A stretch of 64,000 bases of DNA. Source: Pandoraea anapnoica (lineage in GTDB: Bacteria > Pseudomonadota > Gammaproteobacteria > Burkholderiales > Burkholderiaceae). Below, piece after piece: positions 45,610-54,356 of this stretch. Both the position numbers and the translations under genes were made by a program. Where the stretch lies: assembly GCF_902459765.1 (NCBI RefSeq), contig NZ_CABPSP010000002.1:496001-560000 (forward strand), written 5' to 3'. The number at the start of each line of letters is the position of its first letter. Positions within the stretch are counted from its first letter, which is position 1. The notes beneath the pieces were generated by a model. The model saw only the letters and a list, made by a program, of their open reading frames with translations. It ran no database searches and was not told where the DNA came from.

Positions 45610-46581
45610 TCACTCGGTCACGCGCGAGCCTTTGCGCCAGACTTCCACGACTTCCTTGCTCGGTTCGAGATTCAGGTTGACGTTGCGCGGCGGAATGGGC
45701 TGCTGGAACCACTTGCGCTGAATACGGCGGATCTCGCCCGAGCTGTACACATGCGCCAGCGTCGTATCCACGAAGCGTTTGAACTGCGGATCGTCGCGGC
45801 GCAGCATCAGCGCATTGAGTTCCGTCTCCAGCGGTGCGCCGACGATGGCGAACGACTCCGGGTCCCGAGCATTCGCACGGAAGCCCGCAAGCAACACGTC
45901 GTCGAGTGCAAACGCCTTGGCGCGACCGGTTTCGAGCGTCACCATCGATTCACCGTGGTCGCGCGCCGGAATCACGCGGTAGCCGATCTTCTCCGCCTGC
46001 ATGCGCGCCAGACGCTCACCGGTCGAACCGGCCGACGCCACGAGGTTCTGCCCCTTCAGGTCTTCCAGCCCCTGAATGTTGTCCTTCTTGTTGACCAGAA
46101 GGCGCACTTCCGAGACGTAGTACGGATTGCTGAAACCGACCTGTTCGGCACGTTCCGGGGTAATGGTGTTCGGCGCGCAATCGAGATCGATGGTGCCGTT
46201 CTTCACCAGCGGAATACGGTTCTGCGGCGTGATGGACATTTCGCGCACGCGCAGATTCGGCAGATTGAGCGCGGTCTTGACGGCATCTACCACCGCATAG
46301 CAGAGATCCATCGTGTAGCCGACCGGCTTGCCCTTGTCGTTCACGTACGCGAACGGGATGGCCGCTTCGCGATACCCCAGCGTGATGACGCCGGTCTCGC
46401 GAATCTTCTTGAGGGTACCGGTGAGGTCACCGTTGACCGTCGGCAGCGCGACGACTGCGTCAGCCTTGGCAGGCGCGGCCGTTGCTGTCGAAATACCCGC
46501 TTGGGCGGCGAACCACACGGACAGACCGAGCGCAACGCGTCCGGCAGCGATTTTCCAGTCGACTTTCTTGAAACCGTTCAC
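45610..46581 (-). CDS. gltI: Glutamate/aspartate-type ABC transporter substrate-binding protein
   Basis: A 323-residue periplasmic protein with a signal peptide ending ISTATAAPAK. The SBP_bac_3 fold has LGYREAAIPFAYVNDKGKPV, the ligand-contact segment DLDCAPNTITPERAEQVGFS, and SAGSTGERL and ALDDVLLAGFRA in the second lobe, as in GltI/DEBP. Binds acidic amino acids by family inference. No permease or ATPase gene adjoins it. The neighbouring 46677 gene is a divergent paralogue. Confidence 0.88.
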   Translation of the reverse strand: MNGFKKVDWKIAAGRVALGLSVWFAAQAGISTATAAPAKADAVVALPTVNGDLTGTLKKIRETGVITLGYREAAIPFAYVNDKGKPVGYTMDLCYAVVDAVKTALNLPNLRVREMSITPQNRIPLVKNGTIDLDCAPNTITPERAEQVGFSNPYYVSEVRLLVNKKDNIQGLEDLKGQNLVASAGSTGERLARMQAEKIGYRVIPARDHGESMVTLETGRAKAFALDDVLLAGFRANARDPESFAIVGAPLETELNALMLRRDDPQFKRFVDTTLAHVYSSGEIRRIQRKWFQQPIPPRNVNLNLEPSKEVVEVWRKGSRVTE

Positions 46582-46676
46582 AGCAAATTCCTATCGGATT
46601 AACAGCATGATAGGAAGTTACAGATTTGCGTCGCGAAGCGCAAAGAAACCTTTGTCATTAGCTTATGCGCGGACGA

Positions 46677-47786
46677 TCAACTGCCGGACGTCGGAGATGT
46701 CGGAGATGTCGGAGATGCCGGTGACGTGGCAGACGCCTCCTGCTCGTTGCCGGGACGTCCACCCGTCTCCCAAAGAGCCAGGGTTTCCGGCGACGGCTCC
46801 ACCGCCAGGCGATGCCCGTACGGCGGCACGGCGGCCTGAAACCATTGCCGTTGGAGCTGCGCCATTTCGCCGCTGCGAAAGATCGCCGAAAGGGCCGCAT
46901 CCACACGCGCCTTGAATGCGGGGTCGTCCTTGGGCAGGACAAGCGCGTAAGACTCGGACTGCGTGGCGAGCGGCGCACCAACAATCCGGTAGGCATCCGG
47001 TGTCTTGCTGGTGGCGCGCAAGCCTTCGAGAAGCACATCGTCCAGCGCCAGCGCCTGCGCGCGCCGCTCCCTCAGCATGCGAAACGCCTCGTCGTAGTCG
47101 CGCGCCATCAGAAGCTGAAACCCTGCGCGGGCGTGCTGCGCCCTCACAAGACGCTCCGCAGTCGTCCCCTGCACCACCGCCAGGCGCAGTCCCCGCAAGT
47201 CGTCGATCGACGCAACGCCCGTGCCCTTCCTGACCATCAACCGGACGTTCGCCGCGTAATACGGCAAGCTGAAGGCCACCTGCTGCCCGCGCGATGCCGT
47301 GACCGTCGACGGCGCGCAGTCGATATCGATGGCGTCGCCTTTCACCAGCGGCCCGCGCATCTGTTCGATCACCCGCACCGGCGTGACGCGCAGTTCCGGC
47401 ATCGCCATCTCCTGTTGCAGCGACGTCACGACCCGTTGGCACAGTGCCCACGCCAGTCCCATCGGCTGATCGTCGGCGTCGACATAGGAAAACGGCACAG
47501 CGGTCTGCCGATAGCCGAGCAGAATGCGTCCACGCTCGCGAATGCGAGCCGTCGTCGGCGTATCGGCGACGGCTGGCGTCGGCGCGAACGATGTGTCGGA
47601 AGGGAATGCTGGAGCCTGCGCGGGCGCAGCCAGCGTGCTCAGGCGCGGCATGCCCGCGATGGGCGGCTCAGCGGCGAGCGTCGCATTGGGTGACGCGAGC
47701 ATGGTGGCCGTGAAGATGCCGATGAAACGGCCGGACCGACGGCGAATACACGCAGAGATAACGGACAGAAGGGATAGAAGGGACAT
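46677..47786 (-). CDS. Divergent GltI-like substrate-binding protein
   Basis: A 369-residue paralogue of the preceding gene, with the same order of motifs: LLGYRQTAVPFSYVDADDQP, then DIDCAPSTVTASRGQQVAFS, then QGTTAERLV and ALDDVLLEGLRA. It has a longer Pro/Ala-rich N-terminal linker after the signal peptide and a repetitive tail (SPASPTSPTSPTSG). The tail is coded by a 9-base tandem repeat at 46691-46717. The start at 47786 is a choice among close Met codons; 47819 is also possible. Ligand unknown. Confidence 0.82.
   Translation of the reverse strand: MSLLSLLSVISACIRRRSGRFIGIFTATMLASPNATLAAEPPIAGMPRLSTLAAPAQAPAFPSDTSFAPTPAVADTPTTARIRERGRILLGYRQTAVPFSYVDADDQPMGLAWALCQRVVTSLQQEMAMPELRVTPVRVIEQMRGPLVKGDAIDIDCAPSTVTASRGQQVAFSLPYYAANVRLMVRKGTGVASIDDLRGLRLAVVQGTTAERLVRAQHARAGFQLLMARDYDEAFRMLRERRAQALALDDVLLEGLRATSKTPDAYRIVGAPLATQSESYALVLPKDDPAFKARVDAALSAIFRSGEMAQLQRQWFQAAVPPYGHRLAVEPSPETLALWETGGRPGNEQEASATSPASPTSPTSPTSGS
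46691..46717. repeat. Three tandem copies of TCGGAGATG
   Basis: A 9-base unit repeated three times inside the end of the GltI-like gene, coding the Ser-Pro-Thr repeats of the protein tail. Changes in copy number would keep the frame. Confidence 0.85.
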
Positions 47787-47951
47787 GATCGACGCGACAC
47801 CAAGAGGGAAAATGCCCACACCTTAGCGACGGCCACCGCGGAAACGTCCGGCGACGCCAGCCATTTCGGATTATTCCCTTCGCGGCGATTTTCCCTTCTG
47901 CGGCAGCGTTCACGCGTGTGTAGATCGAGGCGCTAGCTTGCCCTTCGCCCC

Positions 47952-48539
47952 CTAGCGCGTATGGGCCAGCAACGTCTGCAACAGCTGCTCGTCGTCGTCG
48001 GGCGTCGGCGCGGTGTTATCGAAGCGCACGAGTCCCGGGAATGCCGCTGCGGGCGGCAGGAAGCGACGCACGCGATACTCGTCCCAATGCTCCAGCTTGT
48101 AGGCGTCGTTCGGATTACCCCGGCTCTCGATGCGCTCGCGCGCGTGCGCTTCGTCAAGATCCACCCAGACCACGTGAACGCCCACGTCGTCGTCGACGTC
48201 CAGCCACGCCCGATCGAACAGCAAGCCTTCGCGCAACTCGCGCGAGAGCGGGCCGACCACCAGCACGTTCACGCCGAGACGCAGGTTCTCGCGCGCCGTC
48301 TCCAGCAATCCCGCGTACTCCGGCTCACGCAACGTCTGCAAATAAAGCGGGCTGTCGCGGTCGTTGGGGTTGCCGGTCAGCGCGCCCATCACCGACGCGC
48401 TGTACGCGCCATACAGCGTGTCCTTGTCGAGCAGACAAAAGGCCTCGCCGCTGCGCTCGATCAGCGGACGTATCAGACGCTTGGCCAGCGTCGTCTTCCC
48501 CGCCCCGGCGTGGCCGCAGAAAAAGATCAGACGTGTCAT
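47952..48539 (-). CDS. P-loop kinase-like ATPase
   Basis: A 195-residue protein with a Walker A motif near the start (FFCGHAGAGKTTLAKRL) and a following LLDKDTLYG segment, the pattern of AAA_33 / zeta-toxin-like small-molecule kinases. A later VVWVDLDEAHARERIESRGN segment looks like the lid and Arg-containing region. The substrate is unknown. Its ATG overlaps the stop codon of the cupin gene by four bases, so the two are translationally coupled. Confidence 0.82.
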   Translation of the reverse strand: MTRLIFFCGHAGAGKTTLAKRLIRPLIERSGEAFCLLDKDTLYGAYSASVMGALTGNPNDRDSPLYLQTLREPEYAGLLETARENLRLGVNVLVVGPLSRELREGLLFDRAWLDVDDDVGVHVVWVDLDEAHARERIESRGNPNDAYKLEHWDEYRVRRFLPPAAAFPGLVRFDNTAPTPDDDEQLLQTLLAHTR

Positions 48540-48922
48540 GCGGCCGCCTTGCGCTCGAACATCACGAAGTGCTTGCGCACCGGCTCGATGACTTCGAACA
48601 CGCCTTCGAACCCGGCCGGAATCACGCAGGCATCGCCCGGCCCGAACTCTGACGCGTTGCCGTCAAGATCGCTGATGCGGATACGTCCCTCGATCACCGA
48701 GAAGTATTCCTGACGATGCGCACCGAAGGCGATGCGCCACGCGCCGGGTTCGCAGGTCCATTCACCGCAATCGAACTCACCCAATGCGTCGGTGTAGAAC
48801 GGGCGCGTCATGCGCTGCGGATTGCCGCTCACGCGGCGCGCCTCGGCGGGGTGATCGAAGACGGCTTCGCCCGCCTGATCGGGGGCGAACGTAATGAGCG
48901 CGGGAGATGTGGGAGATGTCAT
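48536..48922 (-). CDS. Small cupin (DUF861/EutQ-like)
   Basis: A 128-residue single-domain cupin: CGEWTCEPGAWRIAFGAHRQ, then EYFSVIEGRIRISD, then FGPGDACVIPAGFEGVFEVI, the pattern of cupin_3 (DUF861) proteins such as (S)-ureidoglycine aminohydrolase-like or EutQ-like folds. It is the first gene of the pair with the kinase. The N-terminus (TSPTSPA) is coded by a short GGGAGATGT repeat. The substrate is unknown. Confidence 0.85.
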   Translation of the reverse strand: MTSPTSPALITFAPDQAGEAVFDHPAEARRVSGNPQRMTRPFYTDALGEFDCGEWTCEPGAWRIAFGAHRQEYFSVIEGRIRISDLDGNASEFGPGDACVIPAGFEGVFEVIEPVRKHFVMFERKAAA

Positions 48923-48966
48923 ATGCGTCGAAGAGTTTAGAGAGCTATGGGACGTCAGGACGTCGC

Positions 48967-49821
48967 TTAGTTCAGCGCCGCGCTCAGCTTGCGACGCCAC
49001 GTCGCCACCGTCGCCGGATCGGTCTCGGCAAGTGCTTCGAAGATCGCCAGCATCGACCTGCGTCCCGCATCATCGCCGAACGAGCGGTCGCGCTGCACGA
49101 TATCGAGCAACGTCTGCAAGGCCGGTTCGTAAGCCCGGTCCGCGAGATAGCGATTGGCCAGATCCAGACGCGCCTGAAGATTGGCCGGTTCGGCATCCAC
49201 GCGTGCGATCAGTTCCGAGGCTGGCGGCAGATGGCTGGCCTGCTCGGCGGCAGCAATACGTGTATTGAGCGCTGCGATGCGGGCGTCGCCGCTCGCAGCG
49301 GTGCGCGGCGAGAGCAGCGTCAGCTCAGTACGTGCCGCATCGATGTCACCCATGCCTAGCAGGACGTCCACCAAATCGAGGCGGACTTCGTCATGTGCCG
49401 GGTCGAGCGCCAGTGCGGCTTGCAGCGCATCGCGCGCCACCGTCGGCTGACCTTCTGCGAGCGCCTTGCGCGCCACGTTGCGCGCCATATCTGCCGGATT
49501 CGGCACGATGCGGTCGATGAACGCGCGCAGTTGCCCTTCCGGCAGCGCGCCCACGAACTGATCGACCGGCTCGCCGTCGACGAATGCGACAACCGTGGGC
49601 AGACTGCGCACGCCATACTCCGCGCACAGTTGCGCGTTTTCGTCGGCATTGATCTTGACGAGGCGGATGCGCCCCTGCGCTTCGGCCTCCAGCTTTTCGA
49701 GCATCGGCCCGAGCGTGTTGCAGGGGCCGCACCACGGGGCCCAGAAGTCGGCCAGCACGGGGACCTGATGCGAGACGGCCAGTACGTCGGTGTCGAAACT
49801 GGCGAGATTGGTATCGATCAT
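48967..49821 (-). CDS. Thioredoxin-TPR protein (CnoX/YbbN-like)
   Basis: A 284-residue protein: an N-terminal thioredoxin domain with WAPWCGPC (intact CxxC), then cis-Pro in VRSLPTVVAF, followed by helical repeats from about residue 115 (tetratricopeptide-like, e.g. VARDALQAALALDPAHDEVR). E. coli CnoX (SxxC) is a chaperedoxin that protects substrates and works with GroEL. Here CGPC keeps oxidoreductase ability. The start at 49821 gives MIDTNLASFD as in homologues. Confidence 0.92.
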   Translation of the reverse strand: MIDTNLASFDTDVLAVSHQVPVLADFWAPWCGPCNTLGPMLEKLEAEAQGRIRLVKINADENAQLCAEYGVRSLPTVVAFVDGEPVDQFVGALPEGQLRAFIDRIVPNPADMARNVARKALAEGQPTVARDALQAALALDPAHDEVRLDLVDVLLGMGDIDAARTELTLLSPRTAASGDARIAALNTRIAAAEQASHLPPASELIARVDAEPANLQARLDLANRYLADRAYEPALQTLLDIVQRDRSFGDDAGRRSMLAIFEALAETDPATVATWRRKLSAALN

Positions 49822-50059
49822 GGGTTCTATCGAGCGTGGTAAATTGCGTGAATAGCGGCCGTTACTCATAGAAAACAGCCGCCAGCTTGAAGCATGGTAA
49901 TCGCAAATCTGGGCAAATCGGTACGGACGCGCCAAAGCGCCCCCGGGTTCCCGTCCCGGCCACGCGCCTGCGGACCGCCGCTCTCGTGGATTTCGTAGTT
50001 TTCACGGTTTGCCCCGGCAGTCCTACAATCCTAACGTCCAACGACGGGCAGGGAGGCAC

Positions 50060-52522
50060 ATGCACGCAGGCCACGGCACGGCGATCTTCTTTACCCAACT
50101 TCTCTTGCTGGTACTCGTCGGCCGTCTGCTCGGCGAGGTCATGCAACGGCTGCGTCAGCCAGCAGTCATGGGCCAGTTACTCGCGGGGGTGCTGCTCGGC
50201 CCGTCCATCTTCGGCGCGCTGATGCCCGCCTGGCAACACGCCGTCTTTCCCGACAACGAAACGCAGAAAAAGATGCTCGACGCCGTCTCCGAGCTGGGCG
50301 TGCTGCTGCTTCTGCTGTCCACCGGGCTGGAGACGGATCTGGGGCTCGTGCGACGCATGAAGCGCATGGCCATCTTTGCGTCGGCGGGCGGCATGCTGAT
50401 TCCGTTCGCCTGCGGTTTCGCGCTCGGGTGGCATCTGCCCGACAACCTGCTGCCGCATCCGGAAGCGCGGCTCGTCACGTCGCTCTTTCTCGGCACGGCC
50501 CTGTCGATTTCGTCTGTCAAGGTCGTGGCGATGGTCATTCGCGAAGTCGATTATCTGCGCCGCAACATCGGCCAGATCATCCTCGCCGCAGCCATTCTCG
50601 ACGACACCACCGGCTGGATCATCATCGCCGCCATCGCAGGCCTGGGGGCCAGCGGTTCGGTCGACCTCGGCCATCTGACGTTCAGCCTCGGCGGCACGCT
50701 GCTGTTCATCGTGCTGTGCTTTACCGTCGGCAAGCGCGCCGTGGCCGTGGCCATTCGCTGGACGAACGACCGCTTCACCGTCGAGATGCCGGTGCTCAGC
50801 GCGATTCTGGTCATCACCTTCGTGCTGGCGCTCGCGACCGACAAACTGGGCGTGCACACAGCGCTGGGCGCGTTCATGGCCGGGGTGATGATCGGGCAGT
50901 CGCCCATTCTGAGCGAACAGATCGAAGCGCAGTTGCGCGGGCTGATCGTTGCGCTCTTTGCGCCCGTGTTCTTCGGCGTGGCGGGCTTGTCGGTGGACCT
51001 GACGATTCTGTTCGACTGGCGAATGCTCGGGCTGGTGGCCGGACTGATCCTGATCGCGAGCATCGGGAAATTCACGGGATGCTTTATCGGTGGACGTCTG
51101 GGCGGGATGTCCTCGGCGGAAGCGCTTGCGCTGGCCACCGGCATGAACGCGCGAGGCTCCACCGAGATCATCGTCGCGAGCATCGGGTTGTCGCTCGGTG
51201 TGCTGAGCAAGGACCTGTTCACCATGATCGTCATCATGGCGCTCATCACCACGCTCATCATGCCGCCGGTGCTGCGCCGGGCGCTCGTGCGTATTCCGCT
51301 GTCTGCCGAAGAAAAAGCACGGCTTGAAAAGGAGGCCGCCGAGGAGAAGGACTTCCTGCCGAACGTCGAGCGCATTCTGACGGCGGTCGACGGCAGCGCC
51401 AACGGACGCTTCGCCGCGTGGATCGCCGGGCTGACGGCCGGTGTGCGCGGCACACTGACTACGGTGCTCGCCCCTGCACCTGCTTCGACCGATAACAGCG
51501 CCGCCGTCGACGCGGGCGAATGCGCTGGGCTCGATGCCTATGAGATCGCGCTTGCCGCCGCCACGCACACGGTGAGCCGCGCCCCGGGCACGCCGGGCGT
51601 GGAAGAAGACAAACCCGTCAAGCCGGGCGAGAAGGAACGCGAGGCCGCACGTCTGGTGCTGCGCGAGCGCACGGGCAAAGCGCCTCAGAAAACGCCGGAA
51701 CTGCCGCACGGTCCTGTCAAGGAAGGCGAAGACGAAACACCGACCGACGAAACGTCTTCCAAAGCCGCCCCGAAGCATGAACCCGTCGGCGAAGCGCATG
51801 ACGATAAGCGTGTGAGCGACGCGAAGGAGGAAGGTGAATTCGTCGCAGACGATCCGTCCGACACCGCACGCGAACAGGAAGCGGCGCAGCCGGAGAGCAG
51901 CGACGAAGCGGTTCGCATCTCCGACGAAATCGCCAAGGGCTACGGCTTCGTCATTGCAGGGTTCGACGCGCCGGGCAAGGAGTCGGACTCGGACGTCCCC
52001 CCGCTCCCCCTGCCGACAGGCGTGCTGCCGCTGACCAAGGCATTCGACGGGGCCATCGCCATTGTGCTCGCACATGGCGACCACGCTCGCCAGCCGGATG
52101 CACCGCTCAACATCCTCGTGCCGGTCTCGGGCACCGACTATTCGCGGCATGCGGCCGAACTGGCGATCACTCTCGCGCGCGCAGCGAACGCGCCGGTCAC
52201 CGCGCTGCATGTCTCGGCGCGCGTGGCACCGGGCATGCTGCACCGCCGGTGGCGTCCGCGTGTGTTGCGTCCGGACGCTGCCGAAGCCGCCATGCTGGAA
52301 AATCTACACTCGCTGGCCGAGCGCAACGGCGTGAAGCTGCGCACACGTCTGCTCGCAGGCGGCAAGGTCGACGACGCCATCCTGCATCAGATCCACCACG
52401 GCAAACACAACCTGCTCGTGCTCGGCGTGCAACCGCGCTTCGGCGACCGTCTCAACTTCGGTGCCGTCTCCCATCGTTTGCTGGAAGAACGGCGTTGTTC
52501 CGTGATCGTGCTGAGTGCTTGA
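50060..52522 (+). CDS. CPA2-family cation:proton antiporter with universal-stress-type tail
   Basis: An 820-residue protein. Residues 1-400 form about 12 membrane helices of the Kef/NhaA-like exchanger fold (VMGQLLAGVLLGPSIFGAL; ATGMNARGSTEIIVASIGLS). After the last helix a USP-like strand (LPNVERILTAVDGSANGRFA) begins, then a linker of about 150 residues rich in Glu, Lys and Pro, and a second USP domain (NILVPVSGTDYSRHAAELAI, then LLVLGVQPRFGDRLNFG, then CSVIVLSA). The start at 50060 has a GGGAGG site. A K+ or Na+ efflux role is probable; the ion is unknown. Confidence 0.88.
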   Translation: MHAGHGTAIFFTQLLLLVLVGRLLGEVMQRLRQPAVMGQLLAGVLLGPSIFGALMPAWQHAVFPDNETQKKMLDAVSELGVLLLLLSTGLETDLGLVRRMKRMAIFASAGGMLIPFACGFALGWHLPDNLLPHPEARLVTSLFLGTALSISSVKVVAMVIREVDYLRRNIGQIILAAAILDDTTGWIIIAAIAGLGASGSVDLGHLTFSLGGTLLFIVLCFTVGKRAVAVAIRWTNDRFTVEMPVLSAILVITFVLALATDKLGVHTALGAFMAGVMIGQSPILSEQIEAQLRGLIVALFAPVFFGVAGLSVDLTILFDWRMLGLVAGLILIASIGKFTGCFIGGRLGGMSSAEALALATGMNARGSTEIIVASIGLSLGVLSKDLFTMIVIMALITTLIMPPVLRRALVRIPLSAEEKARLEKEAAEEKDFLPNVERILTAVDGSANGRFAAWIAGLTAGVRGTLTTVLAPAPASTDNSAAVDAGECAGLDAYEIALAAATHTVSRAPGTPGVEEDKPVKPGEKEREAARLVLRERTGKAPQKTPELPHGPVKEGEDETPTDETSSKAAPKHEPVGEAHDDKRVSDAKEEGEFVADDPSDTAREQEAAQPESSDEAVRISDEIAKGYGFVIAGFDAPGKESDSDVPPLPLPTGVLPLTKAFDGAIAIVLAHGDHARQPDAPLNILVPVSGTDYSRHAAELAITLARAANAPVTALHVSARVAPGMLHRRWRPRVLRPDAAEAAMLENLHSLAERNGVKLRTRLLAGGKVDDAILHQIHHGKHNLLVLGVQPRFGDRLNFGAVSHRLLEERRCSVIVLSA

Positions 52523-52541
52523 CGCATCAGGGCACTCCAAT

Positions 52542-52582
52542 GAAGAACACCTGTTGCGGCGGACCGTCAACAGGTGTTCTTC
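52542..52582. terminator. Bidirectional terminator after the antiporter gene
   Basis: A perfect 15-bp stem GAAGAACACCTGTTG/CAACAGGTGTTCTTC (52542-52556 with 52568-52582) around an 11-base loop, between converging antiporter and pirin genes. Confidence 0.85.
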
Positions 52583-52601
52583 GCGCTTACTGCGATGAAA
52601 C

Positions 52602-53501
52602 TCAGTTCGCCGACGGCTTGCGCTCCGGCAATGGAATCCATTCCGTCTCACCGGGCACCTTGCCCATTTCCTGCGCCGTCCAGGCAGCCTTCGCCTGCTC
52701 GATGCGCTCACGGCTCGACGACACAAAGTTCCAGAAGATGAAGCGCTCGCCGTCGAGCGGCGCACCACCGAGCAGCATCAGCCGCGCGGGTCGATCACCG
52801 GCCACGATGCGCACGTCGCCCCCCGGAGCGAGCACGCCCATCCGATGCTCGGGCAAGGCATCGTCGTTCACCGTCACCTCGCCCTGCACCGTGTAGACGG
52901 CGCGCTCGGCGTACTCCGGCGGCAGCACGAACGCCGCGCACGGTTCCATCTCGACCGCGAGATAGAAGATTGGCGAGAACACTTTCACCGGGGCCTTCTC
53001 GCCGAACGCTTCACCGAGGATCAGACGCATATGTACGCCTGGCAGGAAGATGTCCGGCAGCGACGACGCCTCGTGATGCGCAAACGACGGCGCGGTCTCC
53101 TCGTCGGCCTGTGGCAACGCAACCCACGTCTGAATGCCGTGGACGTCACCACCACGCGCGCGTACGTCGTCCGGCGAACGCTCCGAATGCACGATGCCCC
53201 GTCCCGCCGTCATCCAGTTCACCGCGCCCGGCGTGATGCGTTGATCGCTGCCAAGGCTGTCGCGGTGCCAGATTTCGCCGTCGAACAGATACGTGACGGT
53301 CGCCAACCCGATGTGTGGGTGCGGACGCACGTCCAGCCCCACACCGGGCGGCAGCGTTGCAGGCCCCATGTGGTCGAAGAAGATGAATGGCCCGACGGTC
53401 TTGAACGGCAGGCTCGGCAGACTACGCTGCACGGTGAAAGCGCCGATATCGCTCAGATGCGGCTTGAGCACGGCAAGGAAGGGACTCGTGGAATCGGTCA
53501 T
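52602..53501 (-). CDS. Pirin family protein
   Basis: A 299-residue bicupin. The N-terminal cupin has DVRPHPHIGLATVTYLFDGE, then WHRDSLGS and HSERSP, giving the His-x-His and Glu metal ligands of pirins; the C-terminal cupin is degenerate. Bacterial pirins include quercetinases and redox-sensing regulators. Activity cannot be assigned. The start at 53501 follows an AGGAGAA site. Confidence 0.92.
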   Translation of the reverse strand: MTDSTSPFLAVLKPHLSDIGAFTVQRSLPSLPFKTVGPFIFFDHMGPATLPPGVGLDVRPHPHIGLATVTYLFDGEIWHRDSLGSDQRITPGAVNWMTAGRGIVHSERSPDDVRARGGDVHGIQTWVALPQADEETAPSFAHHEASSLPDIFLPGVHMRLILGEAFGEKAPVKVFSPIFYLAVEMEPCAAFVLPPEYAERAVYTVQGEVTVNDDALPEHRMGVLAPGGDVRIVAGDRPARLMLLGGAPLDGERFIFWNFVSSSRERIEQAKAAWTAQEMGKVPGETEWIPLPERKPSAN

Positions 53502-53664
53502 GGCGCGGTTCTCCTGCGTTCGACACTTTTGAAGAAGTGTGGCGTTCATCTGGGGTGCTGTCGCCCGATTGTAGAGGACATTGCGGGCGCGCTCCATGAC
53601 ACCTCGGCATGATGGTTGCCACCGCGAAAATGGGGTGGCGCACATGTTCCTGCGATATCGCTCC

Positions 53665-53670
53665 TATAAT
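53665..53670 (+). promoter_or_regulatory. -10 element of the greB promoter
   Basis: A perfect TATAAT, 50 bases before the greB start. No good -35 is seen at 16-18 bases. Confidence 0.5.
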
Positions 53671-53720
53671 GCAAGGATTGTCTAACGCTTTTGGCTCGCG
53701 CGCGTCGCGGGCATCGACTT

Positions 53721-54281
53721 ATGAACAAGGCCTTCGTCAAGGAAGATAACGGCGACGACGATGACGATCTCGACGCAGGCGCGCCGGAGATTCCTGCGGG
53801 CACCAAGAACTACATCACGCCCACAGGCTACCGTCGTCTGAAGGATGAGATGCTGGATCTCATCGATAATCAACGCCCTGAGGTGGTGAAGATCGTGTCT
53901 TGGGCGGCGTCCAACGGCGACCGTTCGGAGAATGGCGATTACATCTACGGCAAACGACGTCTGCGTGAGATCGACCGGCGGATTCGCTTTCTGACGAAGC
54001 GTCTGGATAATGCGGAGGTGGTGGACACGCGTCGTCAGGAGAACGTCGATCAGGTGTTTTTCGGTGCGGAAGTCACTTATGCCGACGGCAAGGGAGACGA
54101 GCATACGATCATGATCGTCGGCATCGACGAAGTGGATCTCGACCGTGGGCACGTGAGCTGGATCTCGCCCATCGCCCGCGCCATCACCAAATCGAAGATC
54201 GGCGACACTGTGCCGTTGCGCACACCGGCCGGGCTCGATCAGATCGAGATTCTCGACGTGCGCTACCCGCCGTCCGAGTAA
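53721..54281 (+). CDS. greB: Transcript cleavage factor GreB
   Basis: A 186-residue protein. An acidic N-terminal extension (EDNGDDDDDLDAGAPE) is followed by the coiled coil (ITPTGYRRLKDEMLDLI, then SNGDRSENGDYIYGKRRLRE) carrying the acidic tip residues that rescue backtracked RNA polymerase, and the FKBP-like C-terminal domain (SPIARAITKSKIGDTVPLRT). SENGDYIYGKRRLR is the GreB signature. It ends at a 23-bp hairpin shared with spoT. Confidence 0.95.
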   Translation: MNKAFVKEDNGDDDDDLDAGAPEIPAGTKNYITPTGYRRLKDEMLDLIDNQRPEVVKIVSWAASNGDRSENGDYIYGKRRLREIDRRIRFLTKRLDNAEVVDTRRQENVDQVFFGAEVTYADGKGDEHTIMIVGIDEVDLDRGHVSWISPIARAITKSKIGDTVPLRTPAGLDQIEILDVRYPPSE

Positions 54282-54297
54282 GCGCATCGCGCGCCAT

Positions 54298-54347
54298 TCG
54301 ACACTATGCAAAACGCCTCCCGAGGGAGGCGTTTTGCATAGTGTCGA
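54298..54347. terminator. Perfect 23-bp hairpin between greB and spoT
   Basis: Arms of 23 bases (54298-54320 with 54325-54347) are perfectly complementary around a CGAG loop. It serves the two converging genes as a bidirectional terminator. Confidence 0.88.
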
Positions 54348-54356
54348 TACCGCAAA

